DNA of 64,000 nt from Thalassotalea hakodatensis (GCF_030295995.1 NZ_AP027365.1:2326066-2390065); one strand, 5' to 3'. Shown: positions 19,923-30,763, counted from the first letter of the stretch. The notes: generated by a model not told the origin, from the letters alone. Numbers and translations are program-made.

Positions 19923-22900
19923 TTACTTATCATTTAGTTGCTCGCACAGTACTTTATATTCGTTTGCTAAAGTATCGACAAGCGTGTTAATTTTTTGGAT
20001 ATCCTTTTGCTCAGCCTCTGATTCAATGACTGTCGCAAGTTTACCAAGTTTATTCGCGCTTAAATTAAAACTACTTCCTTTAAGCTTGTGAGCTAATCCT
20101 TTCAATTTATCAAAATCTTTAGCTTTGGCCGCGTGGTAAATCTCACTAATTAAATTAGGAGCTTCAGCTAAAAATAAACTAATCAGTTGCTCTGCCAAGC
20201 TAGTATTGTGCCGAACCCGAGCATAAAATTGAGATTTCGCCCATACTTCATCACTCTCATTCGCGTCTTCTACTTCTTTTTGGCTCTTATCAGCAAGTTG
20301 ATTTACAGCGTTATTCTCTAAGGTATTCACCGTAAGTCGTATTTTTTGATCTTCTACACCTAGCCAATGGCAAAGCTTTTCTTGCAGTAATTCAGCATCA
20401 ACGGGCTTTGCAGCATAATCATTCATACCCGCGGCTATACATTTTTCCATATCGCCTTTCATAGCATTTGCGGTCATGGCAATAATCACAATCTCTCGAT
20501 AATGGTCTCCCGCTTCGCCGTGTCTAATAGCGGCAGTTGTCTTATAACCGTCTAAAACCGGCATTTGACAGTCCATAATAATGACTTCATAAGGAGCATC
20601 ATCTGGGCAATGCCGTAATAAATCTAACGCTTCTTCACCATTACCCGCTATGTCGGCTGTTAAGTTTATATTCGATAACATCCCTTTAAGAACAACCTGA
20701 TTGATACGGTTATCTTCAACCACCATAATTCTGGCTTGTCTAGGCTGGCTAACCTCCAATGACGTTTTATGCATACCAAGTAATTTTGTTTGTGTGATAA
20801 TTTCGGTTTCCTTTACGTTGGCTTTATCATTCGTAACAATTGCTAACACGTTAAACAAGTCTGCTGTGGTGGCCGGTTTTGGAAAATACGCAGCGAAGCC
20901 TAACTGACTAAAGTATGCTGCATCGCCTAGCTCACTCATTGAGGTCATCATAATGAGTGGAATATCCTCACCTATTGGGTCTTGCTTTAATTTTTTACCA
21001 AGCATTGCGCCATCCATTTCTGGCATTTGACCATCGAGTATTGCCGCTGAAAAATAGCCTTTAGCAGTTTTCGCCACTATAGATAATGCTTGTTTTCCAC
21101 TGGTCGCTTCAATAACAGTAGCGCCCCATTGCTCTAATTGCCCTTTCAATACGACTAAGTTAGTTGTATTGTCATCAACAATTAATATTTTTTTATCGGA
21201 AATATCTTTATCAGGTAAAACAATGGTTGATTTGTTGCTTTTCGCTAAGCTAATACTGAAAGAAAATGTGCTCCCCCGACCTTCAACAGTCTTTACACTT
21301 ACACTACCTCCCATTAATTCACACAGTTGTTTAACGATTGCTAAACCTAAACCCGTTCCGCCATATTTTCTTGTCGTGGATGCATCTACCTGAGTAAAAG
21401 AATCAAAAAGCGAAGATACTTTTTCAGATGGAATACCAATACCAGTATCTTTAATATCACAGTGTAACATTAGCCCTTTAACATCATCTTTAATAGAGGC
21501 GCGAATCACAACTTCACCTTTATTCGTAAATTTGATCGCATTACCGACTAAGTTCGTTAAAATTTGTCGCAATCTACTGGGATCACCTATTACAACCGAA
21601 TGCTCCACATGCATCAAATCAAGAATTAATTCAATCCCTTTTTCTTCTGCCTTAAATGCCATTGATTCAGCAAATTCCCCTAATTGGTTGCGTAAATCAA
21701 AATCAACAAGCTCTAATTCTAATTTACCCGCTTCAATTTTAGAAAAATCCAAAATATCATTAATCAAGGTTAATAACGATTGTGCGCTTGATAAGGCTAG
21801 CGTTACATAATGTTTTTGCTTGGTCGACAATTCACTATTTTCAAGCAAGCCTAACATGCCTAATACACCATTCATCGGTGTTCTGATTTCATGACTCATC
21901 GTTGCTAAAAATTCGGATTTTAGTCGTAATGAGCTTTCTGCTGTTTCTAACGCAGTTTGTTTTAATTGTTGAAGTTTAACTTGCTCAGTATTATCTTGAT
22001 TAGTGCCAACAATATGAGAGCGTACACCTTTCGCATCGAAAAATACCTGAGCATGACCTTCAATATACTTTTCTTCGCCATTATCCAATACTATTCGATG
22101 CCTATAGTGTAATTCCTGCCCTTCATTGGACAGGTTTTCCAACATTCGGTCGACCGTTGCAATGTCATCAGTGTGCACTCGTTTGTACCATGCGACTCTA
22201 GCTGATTGATACTTAGTGGGGTCAATATCAAATAATTGATACATGCGATCATCCCAATGCAATTGCCCGGAAATTAAGTCAAGCTCCCATACCCCTATTT
22301 TAGGTGCTGATAACGCAAAATTAAGCCGCCAAACCGCGTTCTTAGTTTCCGATAACATTCGTTTTCTCTCAGCATCAATTATTTTTACTTCAGTAATATC
22401 TCGAATCAAGCCGGTATAAATTGCACCGTGTTCAGTCTTTACTTCATTAACACTCAAGTGCATGGGAAAGATTTCACCATCTTTCCTCAGTGCTGGAAGC
22501 TCTCTACCTATACCGATGATGTGCGCAATATTAGCACGAGCATACCGCGATAAGTGCTCATCATGTGAATGTGCGTATTCCTCTGGCATTAACATTGAAA
22601 TATTTTCGTAGATCACTTCATTTTCTGTGTAACCAAACATTTTCTCTGCAGCATAATTAAAAGAGAGTATTAGGCCTTTATCATCTATCGTGATAACCGC
22701 GTCAATAATTGAATTTAATATCGCTTGTAAGCGCAATGATGTATTCTTTGACTCGACCATAAGGCTGTATTGACGCTGATCTTGTTCTTCTGCAGTTACA
22801 ACTAAATTATGAAAACTTCTCGCTAAAACACCGAGTTCATCTTGTTCAGAAATAGGTAAATGACCATCTACTTGCTGTTGACGAAACGACTTTGCGTAAT

Positions 22901-23990
22901 TAGTCATTTCGGTGAGTGGTTTACTTAACTTTTTACTCAGGTAAAAAGCGACAATAAACCCCAGGCAAGCTAACCCTAATGAGAGAAAAATTGCATGGTT
23001 TTTAATCTGGTTAATGCGGTTTAGGTAATGTTCATTTCGGTTCTCCAATAACAGATGCAATGGCGGTAAATTAGGGTACGTTGACAGCGTTATCGGCGAA
23101 TAATACGCCACACTAGCATCGCTATTCTCTTGGTGATATTCGTGAATTTCAAATTGATTAGTTAACATCCGTTGTTCATAATCATTAATTGGGAATGCAG
23201 TAAACTGCGACGCATTTTTTGTGTATGAATTTATTAATCTTCCATTATTATCAGCTAAATACATAGGGATTTCAGCGAGAATATCCTTTTTAAGCGTTTT
23301 GATATATCCTGAAAATTCGATGTCGATAACGACTATGCCTATTAACCTATTAGACTCGCCAAAAATCGGCATAGCAACATAGAAATAGGCCAATCGATTA
23401 TTTCTATGTTGCCCATCAAATTCTACATGGGAAAAAAACAGCTCTTGAGTATTCATGTCTAAAACGTCTTTTAAGGCATCAAGTTCTAAATTGTTGGCAA
23501 GTTCTGCTTGGGGGATAATCCTGACACGGTCTTCATCACGTAAAGCACTCAATATGACATTTACACTTTCGCCCACTTGAAGTATTGAAATTTTCTTATA
23601 ATAATCATAAGTATCCAGACGTTGTATCATTAAGTTGGATAAGTAATGCTGATCGCGTTCTACTGCTTTTATTGGCTCACTAAAAGAGTTTTTAGTGATA
23701 TTCGTTGTTGCATCTATTGATGAAATAAAAGTCACATCCTGTTCTGCTTGTTTAAACAACTGAAGTATTAATGGTGAAATAACGTTAACTTTCAGTGCAA
23801 GTTCGTCCATTTCTTGTTCTATTAATACATTTCGGCTTTCAAAGTAGAAGACTAAACTACTCGCTAAAGAAATAAACAAAACAAAACAAAAACCTACCAA
23901 AGGTAACTTAATCGTTAACGGGTACTTCACTTCTCCAATTTCAATTTTTTCAGCTACATCTGATTGTGATTTTGGACTCATCATCTTCAC
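19923..23990 (-). CDS. Hybrid histidine kinase, membrane Cache-HAMP-PAS-PAS-kinase-REC-REC-HPt
   Basis: A 1355-residue sensor of the BarA/ArcB style. Membrane helices lie at about 31-49 and 332-352, bracketing a periplasmic Cache-type sensor. HAMP follows (about 352-405), then PAS (about 420-535) and a second PAS/PAC (about 555-670). HisKA has the phospho-His at about 700 (ATMSHEIRTPMNG), and the ATPase has GIGIP and GTGLGLA. REC1 has Asp 986, REC2 has Asp 1140, and HPt has His 1301 (LAHKLKGSSFN). All phosphorelay residues are present. The first codon may be GTG 23990 or the ATGs at 23984/23981. It could feed the REC-GGDEF-HPt protein next to it. Confidence 0.92.
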   Translation of the reverse strand: MKMMSPKSQSDVAEKIEIGEVKYPLTIKLPLVGFCFVLFISLASSLVFYFESRNVLIEQEMDELALKVNVISPLILQLFKQAEQDVTFISSIDATTNITKNSFSEPIKAVERDQHYLSNLMIQRLDTYDYYKKISILQVGESVNVILSALRDEDRVRIIPQAELANNLELDALKDVLDMNTQELFFSHVEFDGQHRNNRLAYFYVAMPIFGESNRLIGIVVIDIEFSGYIKTLKKDILAEIPMYLADNNGRLINSYTKNASQFTAFPINDYEQRMLTNQFEIHEYHQENSDASVAYYSPITLSTYPNLPPLHLLLENRNEHYLNRINQIKNHAIFLSLGLACLGFIVAFYLSKKLSKPLTEMTNYAKSFRQQQVDGHLPISEQDELGVLARSFHNLVVTAEEQDQRQYSLMVESKNTSLRLQAILNSIIDAVITIDDKGLILSFNYAAEKMFGYTENEVIYENISMLMPEEYAHSHDEHLSRYARANIAHIIGIGRELPALRKDGEIFPMHLSVNEVKTEHGAIYTGLIRDITEVKIIDAERKRMLSETKNAVWRLNFALSAPKIGVWELDLISGQLHWDDRMYQLFDIDPTKYQSARVAWYKRVHTDDIATVDRMLENLSNEGQELHYRHRIVLDNGEEKYIEGHAQVFFDAKGVRSHIVGTNQDNTEQVKLQQLKQTALETAESSLRLKSEFLATMSHEIRTPMNGVLGMLGLLENSELSTKQKHYVTLALSSAQSLLTLINDILDFSKIEAGKLELELVDFDLRNQLGEFAESMAFKAEEKGIELILDLMHVEHSVVIGDPSRLRQILTNLVGNAIKFTNKGEVVIRASIKDDVKGLMLHCDIKDTGIGIPSEKVSSLFDSFTQVDASTTRKYGGTGLGLAIVKQLCELMGGSVSVKTVEGRGSTFSFSISLAKSNKSTIVLPDKDISDKKILIVDDNTTNLVVLKGQLEQWGATVIEATSGKQALSIVAKTAKGYFSAAILDGQMPEMDGAMLGKKLKQDPIGEDIPLIMMTSMSELGDAAYFSQLGFAAYFPKPATTADLFNVLAIVTNDKANVKETEIITQTKLLGMHKTSLEVSQPRQARIMVVEDNRINQVVLKGMLSNINLTADIAGNGEEALDLLRHCPDDAPYEVIIMDCQMPVLDGYKTTAAIRHGEAGDHYREIVIIAMTANAMKGDMEKCIAAGMNDYAAKPVDAELLQEKLCHWLGVEDQKIRLTVNTLENNAVNQLADKSQKEVEDANESDEVWAKSQFYARVRHNTSLAEQLISLFLAEAPNLISEIYHAAKAKDFDKLKGLAHKLKGSSFNLSANKLGKLATVIESEAEQKDIQKINTLVDTLANEYKVLCEQLNDK

Positions 23991-24096
23991 TTTTCAACAC
24001 AATTAACAAGGTAATATATCCAACAGTGTTTCGCTTTACACAACACGAATGTCATCTGTAATAATTTAAAGTATGAAATGGCCATGCACCTCGTTG

Positions 24097-26223
24097 TTAC
24101 CTATGCTCTTTGAGAAAACTAGCAAGTTCTTTAGCGTTAAATGGCTTTCTTAATACTGGGTAATGCCACTCGTTATTTTCCTCTGCGATATAACCACTCA
24201 TCGAATAGACTTTAATATCAGGGTAAATTGTTGCTACCATGTCAACCGCTTCTCTACCTGATAAATCTGGTAGGATCATATCGGTAATAAAAATATCATA
24301 TCGTCGTTTATCGTTTAGTTTTGCTTCTAATTCAACCTTGTTGGTAACAAATTCAGTGTTTGCTCCTTCGTCCTCTAAAAATAAGGCAACAAACTCTGCA
24401 ATACTCACTTCATCATCTAATATCAGAATTGATTTTCCTTCGATTCCTATATCATTTTGATCCTCTTTAACAAGGTTGTTTTTCCCATCTAAAAATTTAC
24501 AAGGAAATAATAAGGAGAACTCTGCACCTCCTAAATCACACTCACCAGCTACCTGTACTTCACCATCATATTTATACATGGTGCTATAAACATTTGCTAA
24601 ACCAATTCCGTTGCCTTTATTTACAGATTTACTGCTATAAAAAGGATCAAAAATTTTAGATAAATTTTCTTGCTTAATACCTACACCACTATCTTTTACA
24701 CGAATGCGCAGTTTATTATTATCGATTATGTTTACGGATAACTGAATTTCTCCATTAGGGCTTTTCTCTCTTATCGCATCTTGTGCATTTAATACTACAT
24801 TTAACAAAATGTTAATAAACTCTCCTTGAGGAAACATCACAACGCACTTAATGTCGCTATGTTCAACATTAAACGTAATCGTATTTAATAATAATTGCTT
24901 GAAGAGGTATAAGTTATCTTCAATTTCTTTAATTGGATCAAATTCAACAACTTTAACGGTAGGTTTTCGTGTAAATGCGAGTAACCGTTCTGTTACCGTT
25001 TTACCTTTATCAATCGCATTTTTTACGCGATCAATATATTTTGATATATCACCCTCACCTTTTGCCGCTTTTAACTCCAACATTTCTGTTGCTCCGAGCG
25101 CAACACCAAGAACATTATTTATATCGTGTGAAACATTACCAAAAGTGTTACCTAATAATGCTAACCTATTACTAATAAATTGCTGTTGGTCTTGGCGAAA
25201 CTTCTCCGTTGTATTTTCTACTATCCAAATATAAATGCCTTCATCGGGTTCATAGGTTACTGACAGGGAAAAGACGGAATTATATTTATCAAAACTAATA
25301 TCTTTTTCTATAACTTGACCTTTTTCCTTCGCTAACCGTTTATAGTATAAATAGTCTTTGATACTGAAATTAATATAGTTAAACAGCACTGCATTTTGAT
25401 TACCCATTTGTGGAGATAAGTCTTGATAAACAACATTGTCTTTATCATCGATAAAAAAGATAGGTACGGTAATGGTATAGTTGACAAGCGCTAATAGTTT
25501 AAGCTTTTCAAAAACTTCTTCATTTTTGGTAATGTCTCTAAAAACGCCATATATCGCAACGACGTCACCTTTTTCATTTGTTTCAATGTCACCAATCACT
25601 TCTACCTTTACTTTTTTACCAAGTGTGTGAATTATCGAACTTTTGAAATGAAAGCCACATTTGCCTTGAATAGCTTGATTAATAAAGTGCTCAACTTTTG
25701 GACGTTCGCTTATCTCGTAAAAATCTATAGCTGTCGCTAAAGTCGGAGAATACTCTTGTTTGTTAACGCCATGTATTTCATAGATACCGTCAGACCAATA
25801 TACCTGCTGTTTATTTAGGTCTAGACGCCAATGTCCCGACCTAAAGAGTTTTTCAGATAACTGTAAATAACTACTTTGCCGCGTTGGAACACGATTATTA
25901 GAAACTGGTAAGATCTTAGTTAGATAAAGAATTGCGTCAATTTCGCTATGTGTCACTTTAATCGAACAGCTTACCGATTGCGTATTTTTGTTGATAATAG
26001 CAATTGTTGGATCTTGATCAGCGTTCTTTTCTAAATCGCCATTCAATAATTGCTCTAGGTTATCAAAACCGCTTTGAACAAATTGCTCTATATAAAGCCC
26101 TTCTATTTCTTGCGAAGCATAGCCAGTTAATTTTTCAGCAACATGATTACACTCAATAATGCGTGCTTGAGTGTTAACACGAATAACAGCATACGGAATA
26201 CTTTCTAGATTCAGCTGTGTCAT
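24097..26223 (-). CDS. Soluble PAS hybrid histidine kinase with C-terminal REC
   Basis: A 708-residue protein with no membrane helix. Two N-terminal PAS domains (about 1-105 and 120-235) and a third PAS-like segment (about 240-345) precede a histidine-kinase core. The H-box is NVSHDINNVLGV, of the NtrB-like HisKA kind. The ATPase has DSGVGI and NGIGLANVY. The REC at about 588-705 has its Asp in FITDMILPDLSG. Its ATG overlaps the TAA of the upstream REC gene by one base (TAATG), so the two are translationally coupled and probably work together. Confidence 0.88.
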   Translation of the reverse strand: MTQLNLESIPYAVIRVNTQARIIECNHVAEKLTGYASQEIEGLYIEQFVQSGFDNLEQLLNGDLEKNADQDPTIAIINKNTQSVSCSIKVTHSEIDAILYLTKILPVSNNRVPTRQSSYLQLSEKLFRSGHWRLDLNKQQVYWSDGIYEIHGVNKQEYSPTLATAIDFYEISERPKVEHFINQAIQGKCGFHFKSSIIHTLGKKVKVEVIGDIETNEKGDVVAIYGVFRDITKNEEVFEKLKLLALVNYTITVPIFFIDDKDNVVYQDLSPQMGNQNAVLFNYINFSIKDYLYYKRLAKEKGQVIEKDISFDKYNSVFSLSVTYEPDEGIYIWIVENTTEKFRQDQQQFISNRLALLGNTFGNVSHDINNVLGVALGATEMLELKAAKGEGDISKYIDRVKNAIDKGKTVTERLLAFTRKPTVKVVEFDPIKEIEDNLYLFKQLLLNTITFNVEHSDIKCVVMFPQGEFINILLNVVLNAQDAIREKSPNGEIQLSVNIIDNNKLRIRVKDSGVGIKQENLSKIFDPFYSSKSVNKGNGIGLANVYSTMYKYDGEVQVAGECDLGGAEFSLLFPCKFLDGKNNLVKEDQNDIGIEGKSILILDDEVSIAEFVALFLEDEGANTEFVTNKVELEAKLNDKRRYDIFITDMILPDLSGREAVDMVATIYPDIKVYSMSGYIAEENNEWHYPVLRKPFNAKELASFLKEHR

Positions 26224-27389
26224 TAGAACAACACATCCTCATCATTAAATTCGTTGTGAACTTCTTCCTCTTCTTCTGAACGATTAAGCGCTTTTAACTC
26301 ATCAACCTTTTCTAATGCGCCATCCAGCAAATTTGTCACTTCGAAAAAATTCACATCGTCTTGCGTATGTTTTTTCAACGCATTATGAACAAGGTCAGTT
26401 AAATACTCTTCTTGTTCAATGGTCATATCTAAGACATGAAAACTCAAACCAATACTTTGTACTATTTCATTCATCACTTCTTGGTTATGGTGTTTAGAGA
26501 CTTGAATCATTTTCTTTGTTTTTGACACCGCCTGCTGGATTTGTTCTTGCACGTTGATAAGCGACTCCTTGTAAATGAGGAACTCCATTCGAGCACCAAC
26601 ACATTCAATAACAGAAGCAAAAGCATCAACATAAATGTCAGTGTCTATACTATCTTCTTCTAGGTTTAATACGAGGATAGACACTAAAGGATGATTAAAT
26701 ATGGTTCGATTACCAAACCGATGTAACCTAGGTTTTATCTTCAATAGCTCCATCACGCTCTTTTCAACAGGGGAGCAAAAACCATTGGTTGAGTTAAAGT
26801 ATTCAGCCTCTTTATTAAGAGGATAAAAGGCAATACAGCCTTTTAATGACATGGTATAAAAAAAAGAAAAGATTTCATCACGAATTTTTTCGATTGAAAA
26901 ACAGCTATTTAATCGAGAGGTAAGTTGCATACAAGCACCGTATTTTGATGCTTGCGCCATAGACACATTAATCACATGTTCCTTTGATGATATCTCGTGC
27001 TCAAATCGGCTAATTTGCTGTTGATAGGTGATCAATTTCTCAAGCTTATTGGTCAGCGCTAACAAAGAAATAGGTTTTGCTAAAAAATCATCTGCGCCGC
27101 ACTCCAGACCTTTTAAAATGGCTTCTTCAGTAGCTAACCCCGAATACAGAACAAAGGAGCGAGCGACATTACCTGATGCGGTGTGATTTTTAATCCATGC
27201 AGAACCTTTCTCCTCACCTATGTTTTCATCGACAAGAGCTATATCAAATACATGATGGTCTTTAATAATTGATTCCGCCTGAGTCAGCGTAGCGGCAATT
27301 GAAACTTGAAAGGTACCTTCAAGTGCCTCTGCTAATAATTCCAAATAATTGATGTCGTCGTCAATAACTAACACTGTAGGCTTAGACAT
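26223..27389 (-). CDS. Response regulator with unassigned helical output domain
   Basis: A 388-residue protein. REC (about residues 3-120) has DDD at 11-13 and its phospho-Asp in ALVDENIGEEKG. The rest is not a DNA-binding, GGDEF or EAL domain. It is a mixed region (about 140-265) and then a helical acidic tail. It ends in EDVLF, similar to the ELF tails of CheD and the MCP-like protein of the same cluster. The ATG has GGGAG eight bases upstream. The output is unknown. Confidence 0.75.
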   Translation of the reverse strand: MSKPTVLVIDDDINYLELLAEALEGTFQVSIAATLTQAESIIKDHHVFDIALVDENIGEEKGSAWIKNHTASGNVARSFVLYSGLATEEAILKGLECGADDFLAKPISLLALTNKLEKLITYQQQISRFEHEISSKEHVINVSMAQASKYGACMQLTSRLNSCFSIEKIRDEIFSFFYTMSLKGCIAFYPLNKEAEYFNSTNGFCSPVEKSVMELLKIKPRLHRFGNRTIFNHPLVSILVLNLEEDSIDTDIYVDAFASVIECVGARMEFLIYKESLINVQEQIQQAVSKTKKMIQVSKHHNQEVMNEIVQSIGLSFHVLDMTIEQEEYLTDLVHNALKKHTQDDVNFFEVTNLLDGALEKVDELKALNRSEEEEEVHNEFNDEDVLF

Positions 27390-27522
27390 TTTAAAACTCC
27401 CTTTTTATTCACTGGCATTAAAGTAAAAATAAGCGATAAACACATAATTTACAGGACTATTTACTGAACCTTACGTTACCTCAGTATAGTCAATTTAAAT
27501 TGTTTACATTGATAGCATGCCA

Positions 27523-29250
27523 CTAATTCCATACATAACTTGCTTGTACTTGGTTTCCTCGGTCAACATATTCTAATGACTCGCATAATTGACTCACTAA
27601 TCGAATACCTCTACCACTTAATTTTGTCGTTTCTTCAGCTTTATTCATTTGATGTTTAATAATCATGTCATTGTATTTTTTAACATTAAAGCCATTGCCA
27701 CTATCTGCAATACCAATAACAACACGACCACCTGAAAAATTAGGATAGAAGCTTAAATTGATCTCTACAAAGCCACCTGTAATCACTTTTAAACGGCGCT
27801 CTCTTTCCATAAAGTACTCTGCAAACCCATCCGCGCAAGATTTCATCGTTGAGTCTAGACCCAACACACCATGATCAAGTGAATTAACGAAAAGCTCTGT
27901 TAAAATAGTAAACAAGCTTTGCAAGTGGTCTTTATTACCTTCAATTTCTTGGATTTGGCTCATCGCTAAGGGAATAGGGTTAACATGAGATAACTTGCTG
28001 CCTACTAATTTAAGTCGCCATTGCCAAGTAGCTTCAACATCAAATAAAGAGTCGCTTTCTTTATCTAGTAACGGAGCAGCACTAACCGCAAGGGTTTGTT
28101 GCCAGCCCTGGCAAGGGATATCAATGAGTGAAATGTCATCTTCTTGTGGCATATTTTGACAAAACTTTTCAACACTCGTTGACACTTCGTTTTTAATGTT
28201 ATCGCGTAAAATACCCGTGGCGGCAGCTTGTTCAAATCGTTCAAATTCATACATTTCACCTTGTGAATTTCGCGCTTCGACAATGCCATCACTGATCAGC
28301 ACTACTCGGTCAGTTTCTTCGACCGTAAAAACACTTAACCTTGCATCTTTAAGTAAGGCAGGCATTACACCTATTGGAGGATGATTTGATGAAATTCGAT
28401 GCTTGATATTGCCTGATTGACCAAAAATATAAACATCAGGGAGACCGGCATTAAAGATATATACCGTATTATCATGGCTAGACACCGTGACAAAAGCCGC
28501 CGCTAAAAAAAGATCTGGCGGTAACAGCTGATGTAACTGCTGATTAACTTGGCTAATAATATCAATTAAAGAAAATCCTTTTCTTGTCATTGTTCTAAAC
28601 GTTTCAGCTAAAGGTATTGCACCAATTGATGAACGTAAGCCATGACCAGTAAAATCGCCTAACATAACATTAACATCACCATTTGGACCTAATGCTGTCA
28701 GTTGAATATCACCACTAAATAAAGCTGCTGCCTTTTTAAGAATACCAATTTTATCTCGTGCATAATTCCTCGCTTCAATGACACCTGACATCAACTGTTC
28801 AGCCAGTTCTGCATCTTTTTGCTGGGCTTGTTGCAGTGCTTTATTTTTTAATATTAAATCACTAATACGTTGAATTGATTTTATTTTTGCTTTAAACACT
28901 GTTGGGGAAAATGGCCTGACTAAAATACCATCTCCGCCAGCTTCAATACTGTCGATATACGCCTGTTCAGTCGACATACTCGTTATGAATATTAATGGAC
29001 AAAGGCTATTATCTTTAGACAACGCTTTTATTTGTCTTGCCGCTTCATAACCATCCATGATAGGCATATTTATATCCATCAATACCAAATCTGGTTGATA
29101 TTTGATATACATTGAAACGCCTTGAGCACCATCACTTGCGCATTGTACGCGATAGCCTTCTTCCTTTAACAATACTCCTAGCACTTTGCATTGCATATCC
29201 GAATCGTCAACAACTAAGGCAAGTTTTTCGTTACCGATTGTTTTATTCAT
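27523..29250 (-). CDS. REC-PP2C phosphatase with C-terminal ATPase-like (anti-sigma) domain
   Basis: A 575-residue partner-switch protein. REC (about 8-125) has phospho-Asp 59 (LVLMDINMPIMDG). A helical linker follows, then an RsbU/SpoIIE-type PP2C phosphatase (about 185-375) with metal-site motifs GDFTGHGLRSS and SDGIVEARN. The C-terminal HATPase-like domain (about 430-575) resembles RsbW/SpoIIAB kinases (LFVNSLDHGVLG, GRGIRLV). Its natural substrate is likely the STAS protein encoded two bases upstream (TAATATG junction). Similar REC-PP2C plus STAS pairs lie beside chemosensory clusters in other gammaproteobacteria. Confidence 0.88.
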   Translation of the reverse strand: MNKTIGNEKLALVVDDSDMQCKVLGVLLKEEGYRVQCASDGAQGVSMYIKYQPDLVLMDINMPIMDGYEAARQIKALSKDNSLCPLIFITSMSTEQAYIDSIEAGGDGILVRPFSPTVFKAKIKSIQRISDLILKNKALQQAQQKDAELAEQLMSGVIEARNYARDKIGILKKAAALFSGDIQLTALGPNGDVNVMLGDFTGHGLRSSIGAIPLAETFRTMTRKGFSLIDIISQVNQQLHQLLPPDLFLAAAFVTVSSHDNTVYIFNAGLPDVYIFGQSGNIKHRISSNHPPIGVMPALLKDARLSVFTVEETDRVVLISDGIVEARNSQGEMYEFERFEQAAATGILRDNIKNEVSTSVEKFCQNMPQEDDISLIDIPCQGWQQTLAVSAAPLLDKESDSLFDVEATWQWRLKLVGSKLSHVNPIPLAMSQIQEIEGNKDHLQSLFTILTELFVNSLDHGVLGLDSTMKSCADGFAEYFMERERRLKVITGGFVEINLSFYPNFSGGRVVIGIADSGNGFNVKKYNDMIIKHQMNKAEETTKLSGRGIRLVSQLCESLEYVDRGNQVQASYVWN

Positions 29251-29251
29251 A

Positions 29252-29560
29252 TTAGTGCTCTATGGTCATTAAGCGATGAAACTGCGCTATTTCTAATATT
29301 TTATTTACCGCATCATTCGGGTTTACAATTTTTAAATGTCCAGACACATTTTCTGCATGATCTTTTAACAGCAAAATCATCCCTAACGCTGAGCTATCCA
29401 TATATGAAGTATGAGACAAATCGAGTATAAATGAAGTACCTAACGTATTAGCCTCAACATAAGCTTCTTTAAATTTTTGATGCGAAGAAAAGTCAAAGCG
29501 ATCATTAATCGAAATGGTGACTGTTTTATCATCTGCTGATACTTGTTTTTTTACGTTCAT
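29252..29560 (-). CDS. STAS-domain anti-anti-sigma-like protein
   Basis: A 102-residue single STAS domain. The phosphorylation loop reads MDSSALGM (about residues 55-62), like DSSGLG in SpoIIAA/RsbV, so the Ser should be a kinase/phosphatase switch. It directly precedes the REC-PP2C-ATPase gene, which would set its phosphorylation. No sigma factor or anti-sigma gene is nearby. Its target may instead be the diguanylate cyclase, as SiaC acts on SiaD in Pseudomonas; that is inference. Confidence 0.88.
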   Translation of the reverse strand: MNVKKQVSADDKTVTISINDRFDFSSHQKFKEAYVEANTLGTSFILDLSHTSYMDSSALGMILLLKDHAENVSGHLKIVNPNDAVNKILEIAQFHRLMTIEH

Positions 29561-29581
29561 TTTTATTCCTAAATCGGTTAC

Positions 29582-30763
29582 TTAAAATAATTCCACATCG
29601 CCTTCATCCATTGAAGACTGGGAAACACTGCGTTTACTATCCATATCATGGGTTCTGTCTATGATGTTTTGGCAATCATTTGCTAACGCTTTAAGCTGCT
29701 TGGAAGCACCCTTATCTTGCGTATCAAATTGAACAATACGCGTAGATAATTGTTTTAAACTATCTAGATTATGTTCAAGAGACGATAAGGATTGATAGGT
29801 CAAATCTTCAAACTGTAATGATCTAACCGCTATGCCTACTGTCTCAGATATTTTTGGTGAAATTGTGGCAAGTTCTTCAACAATATGTGCACTTTGTTCA
29901 TTCATATCTTGCACTTGTTGCATCATGATACTGACATTATTTTTAGCTTCTAATGTAGATGTCATATCAGCTGAGGCCATTTGCTCAACAGCGTCTCGTA
30001 ATTTTTGAATAATGGTTTTTGCATCACTAATCTGAATACGTATGTCATTATTTAGTTCGGTTGAGCTAACAGATAACGTCCTGACTTCATTAGCAACTAC
30101 AGCAAACCCTCTGCCAGCATCACCCGCACGTGCAGCTTCTATCGCAGCATTAAGCGCTAACAAATTAGTTTGGCTTGCCAGATTTTCAACCTGACTGATT
30201 AAATTAAAAATACCGTCAAACTGTTCTACCATGTCATCAGTATATGACATCGTTTGTAGACTTTGCTTACTCGTATTAACAATCACATCGACAAAGCTTT
30301 CTAAGGTTTTACCTGAATCAAGTACAAACTCTTCTAACGTTGTTGAGTGATCCTCACCAATACCTTGGCTATTCTCAATAACAGCGTTAATCATTTGTTG
30401 TTGCTCAACGCTGAGACTCTGTAAATATTGGAAACTATCTGAAATGCCAGCCACCGCATCTTTTACCAATGTTTTCGTGCGACTTATTTCTTTTTCTATC
30501 ACATTTACTTGTAATTCAATAACTTTTTCAATTTGACTTAAAGTATCTTTAATCGCAGGGTCTTGGTTTATATTTCGCTCTACCTTCTGCGTTGACGTAA
30601 CATTTCCCTTGTGTTTCTCGAGCCAAAACACACCAATTAAACAAACAAAGTTTGCAACTAAGCATATTATGCTAAGCGCTGCCCAGTTCAATAGCAGCAT
30701 ATTAATGCTCAACAATATTGTTGAGAGTAACAATGCAATAAATAACTGTTCTCTATTGACCAT
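29582..30763 (-). CDS. Membrane-anchored MCP-like signalling protein without sensor domain
   Basis: A 393-residue protein. Two membrane helices lie at the N-terminus (about residues 7-26 and 30-48) with only a few residues between them, so there is no periplasmic ligand domain. A methyl-accepting signalling domain follows, with the tip motif [23 protein letters not shown] (given in part) near residues 195-220. There is no HAMP. The tail is GDVELF. The ATG is preceded by GGGAGG and lies inside the end of cheB (11-bp overlap), so the two are co-translated. Confidence 0.88.
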   Translation of the reverse strand: MVNREQLFIALLLSTILLSINMLLLNWAALSIICLVANFVCLIGVFWLEKHKGNVTSTQKVERNINQDPAIKDTLSQIEKVIELQVNVIEKEISRTKTLVKDAVAGISDSFQYLQSLSVEQQQMINAVIENSQGIGEDHSTTLEEFVLDSGKTLESFVDVIVNTSKQSLQTMSYTDDMVEQFDGIFNLISQVENLASQTNLLALNAAIEAARAGDAGRGFAVVANEVRTLSVSSTELNNDIRIQISDAKTIIQKLRDAVEQMASADMTSTLEAKNNVSIMMQQVQDMNEQSAHIVEELATISPKISETVGIAVRSLQFEDLTYQSLSSLEHNLDSLKQLSTRIVQFDTQDKGASKQLKALANDCQNIIDRTHDMDSKRSVSQSSMDEGDVELF

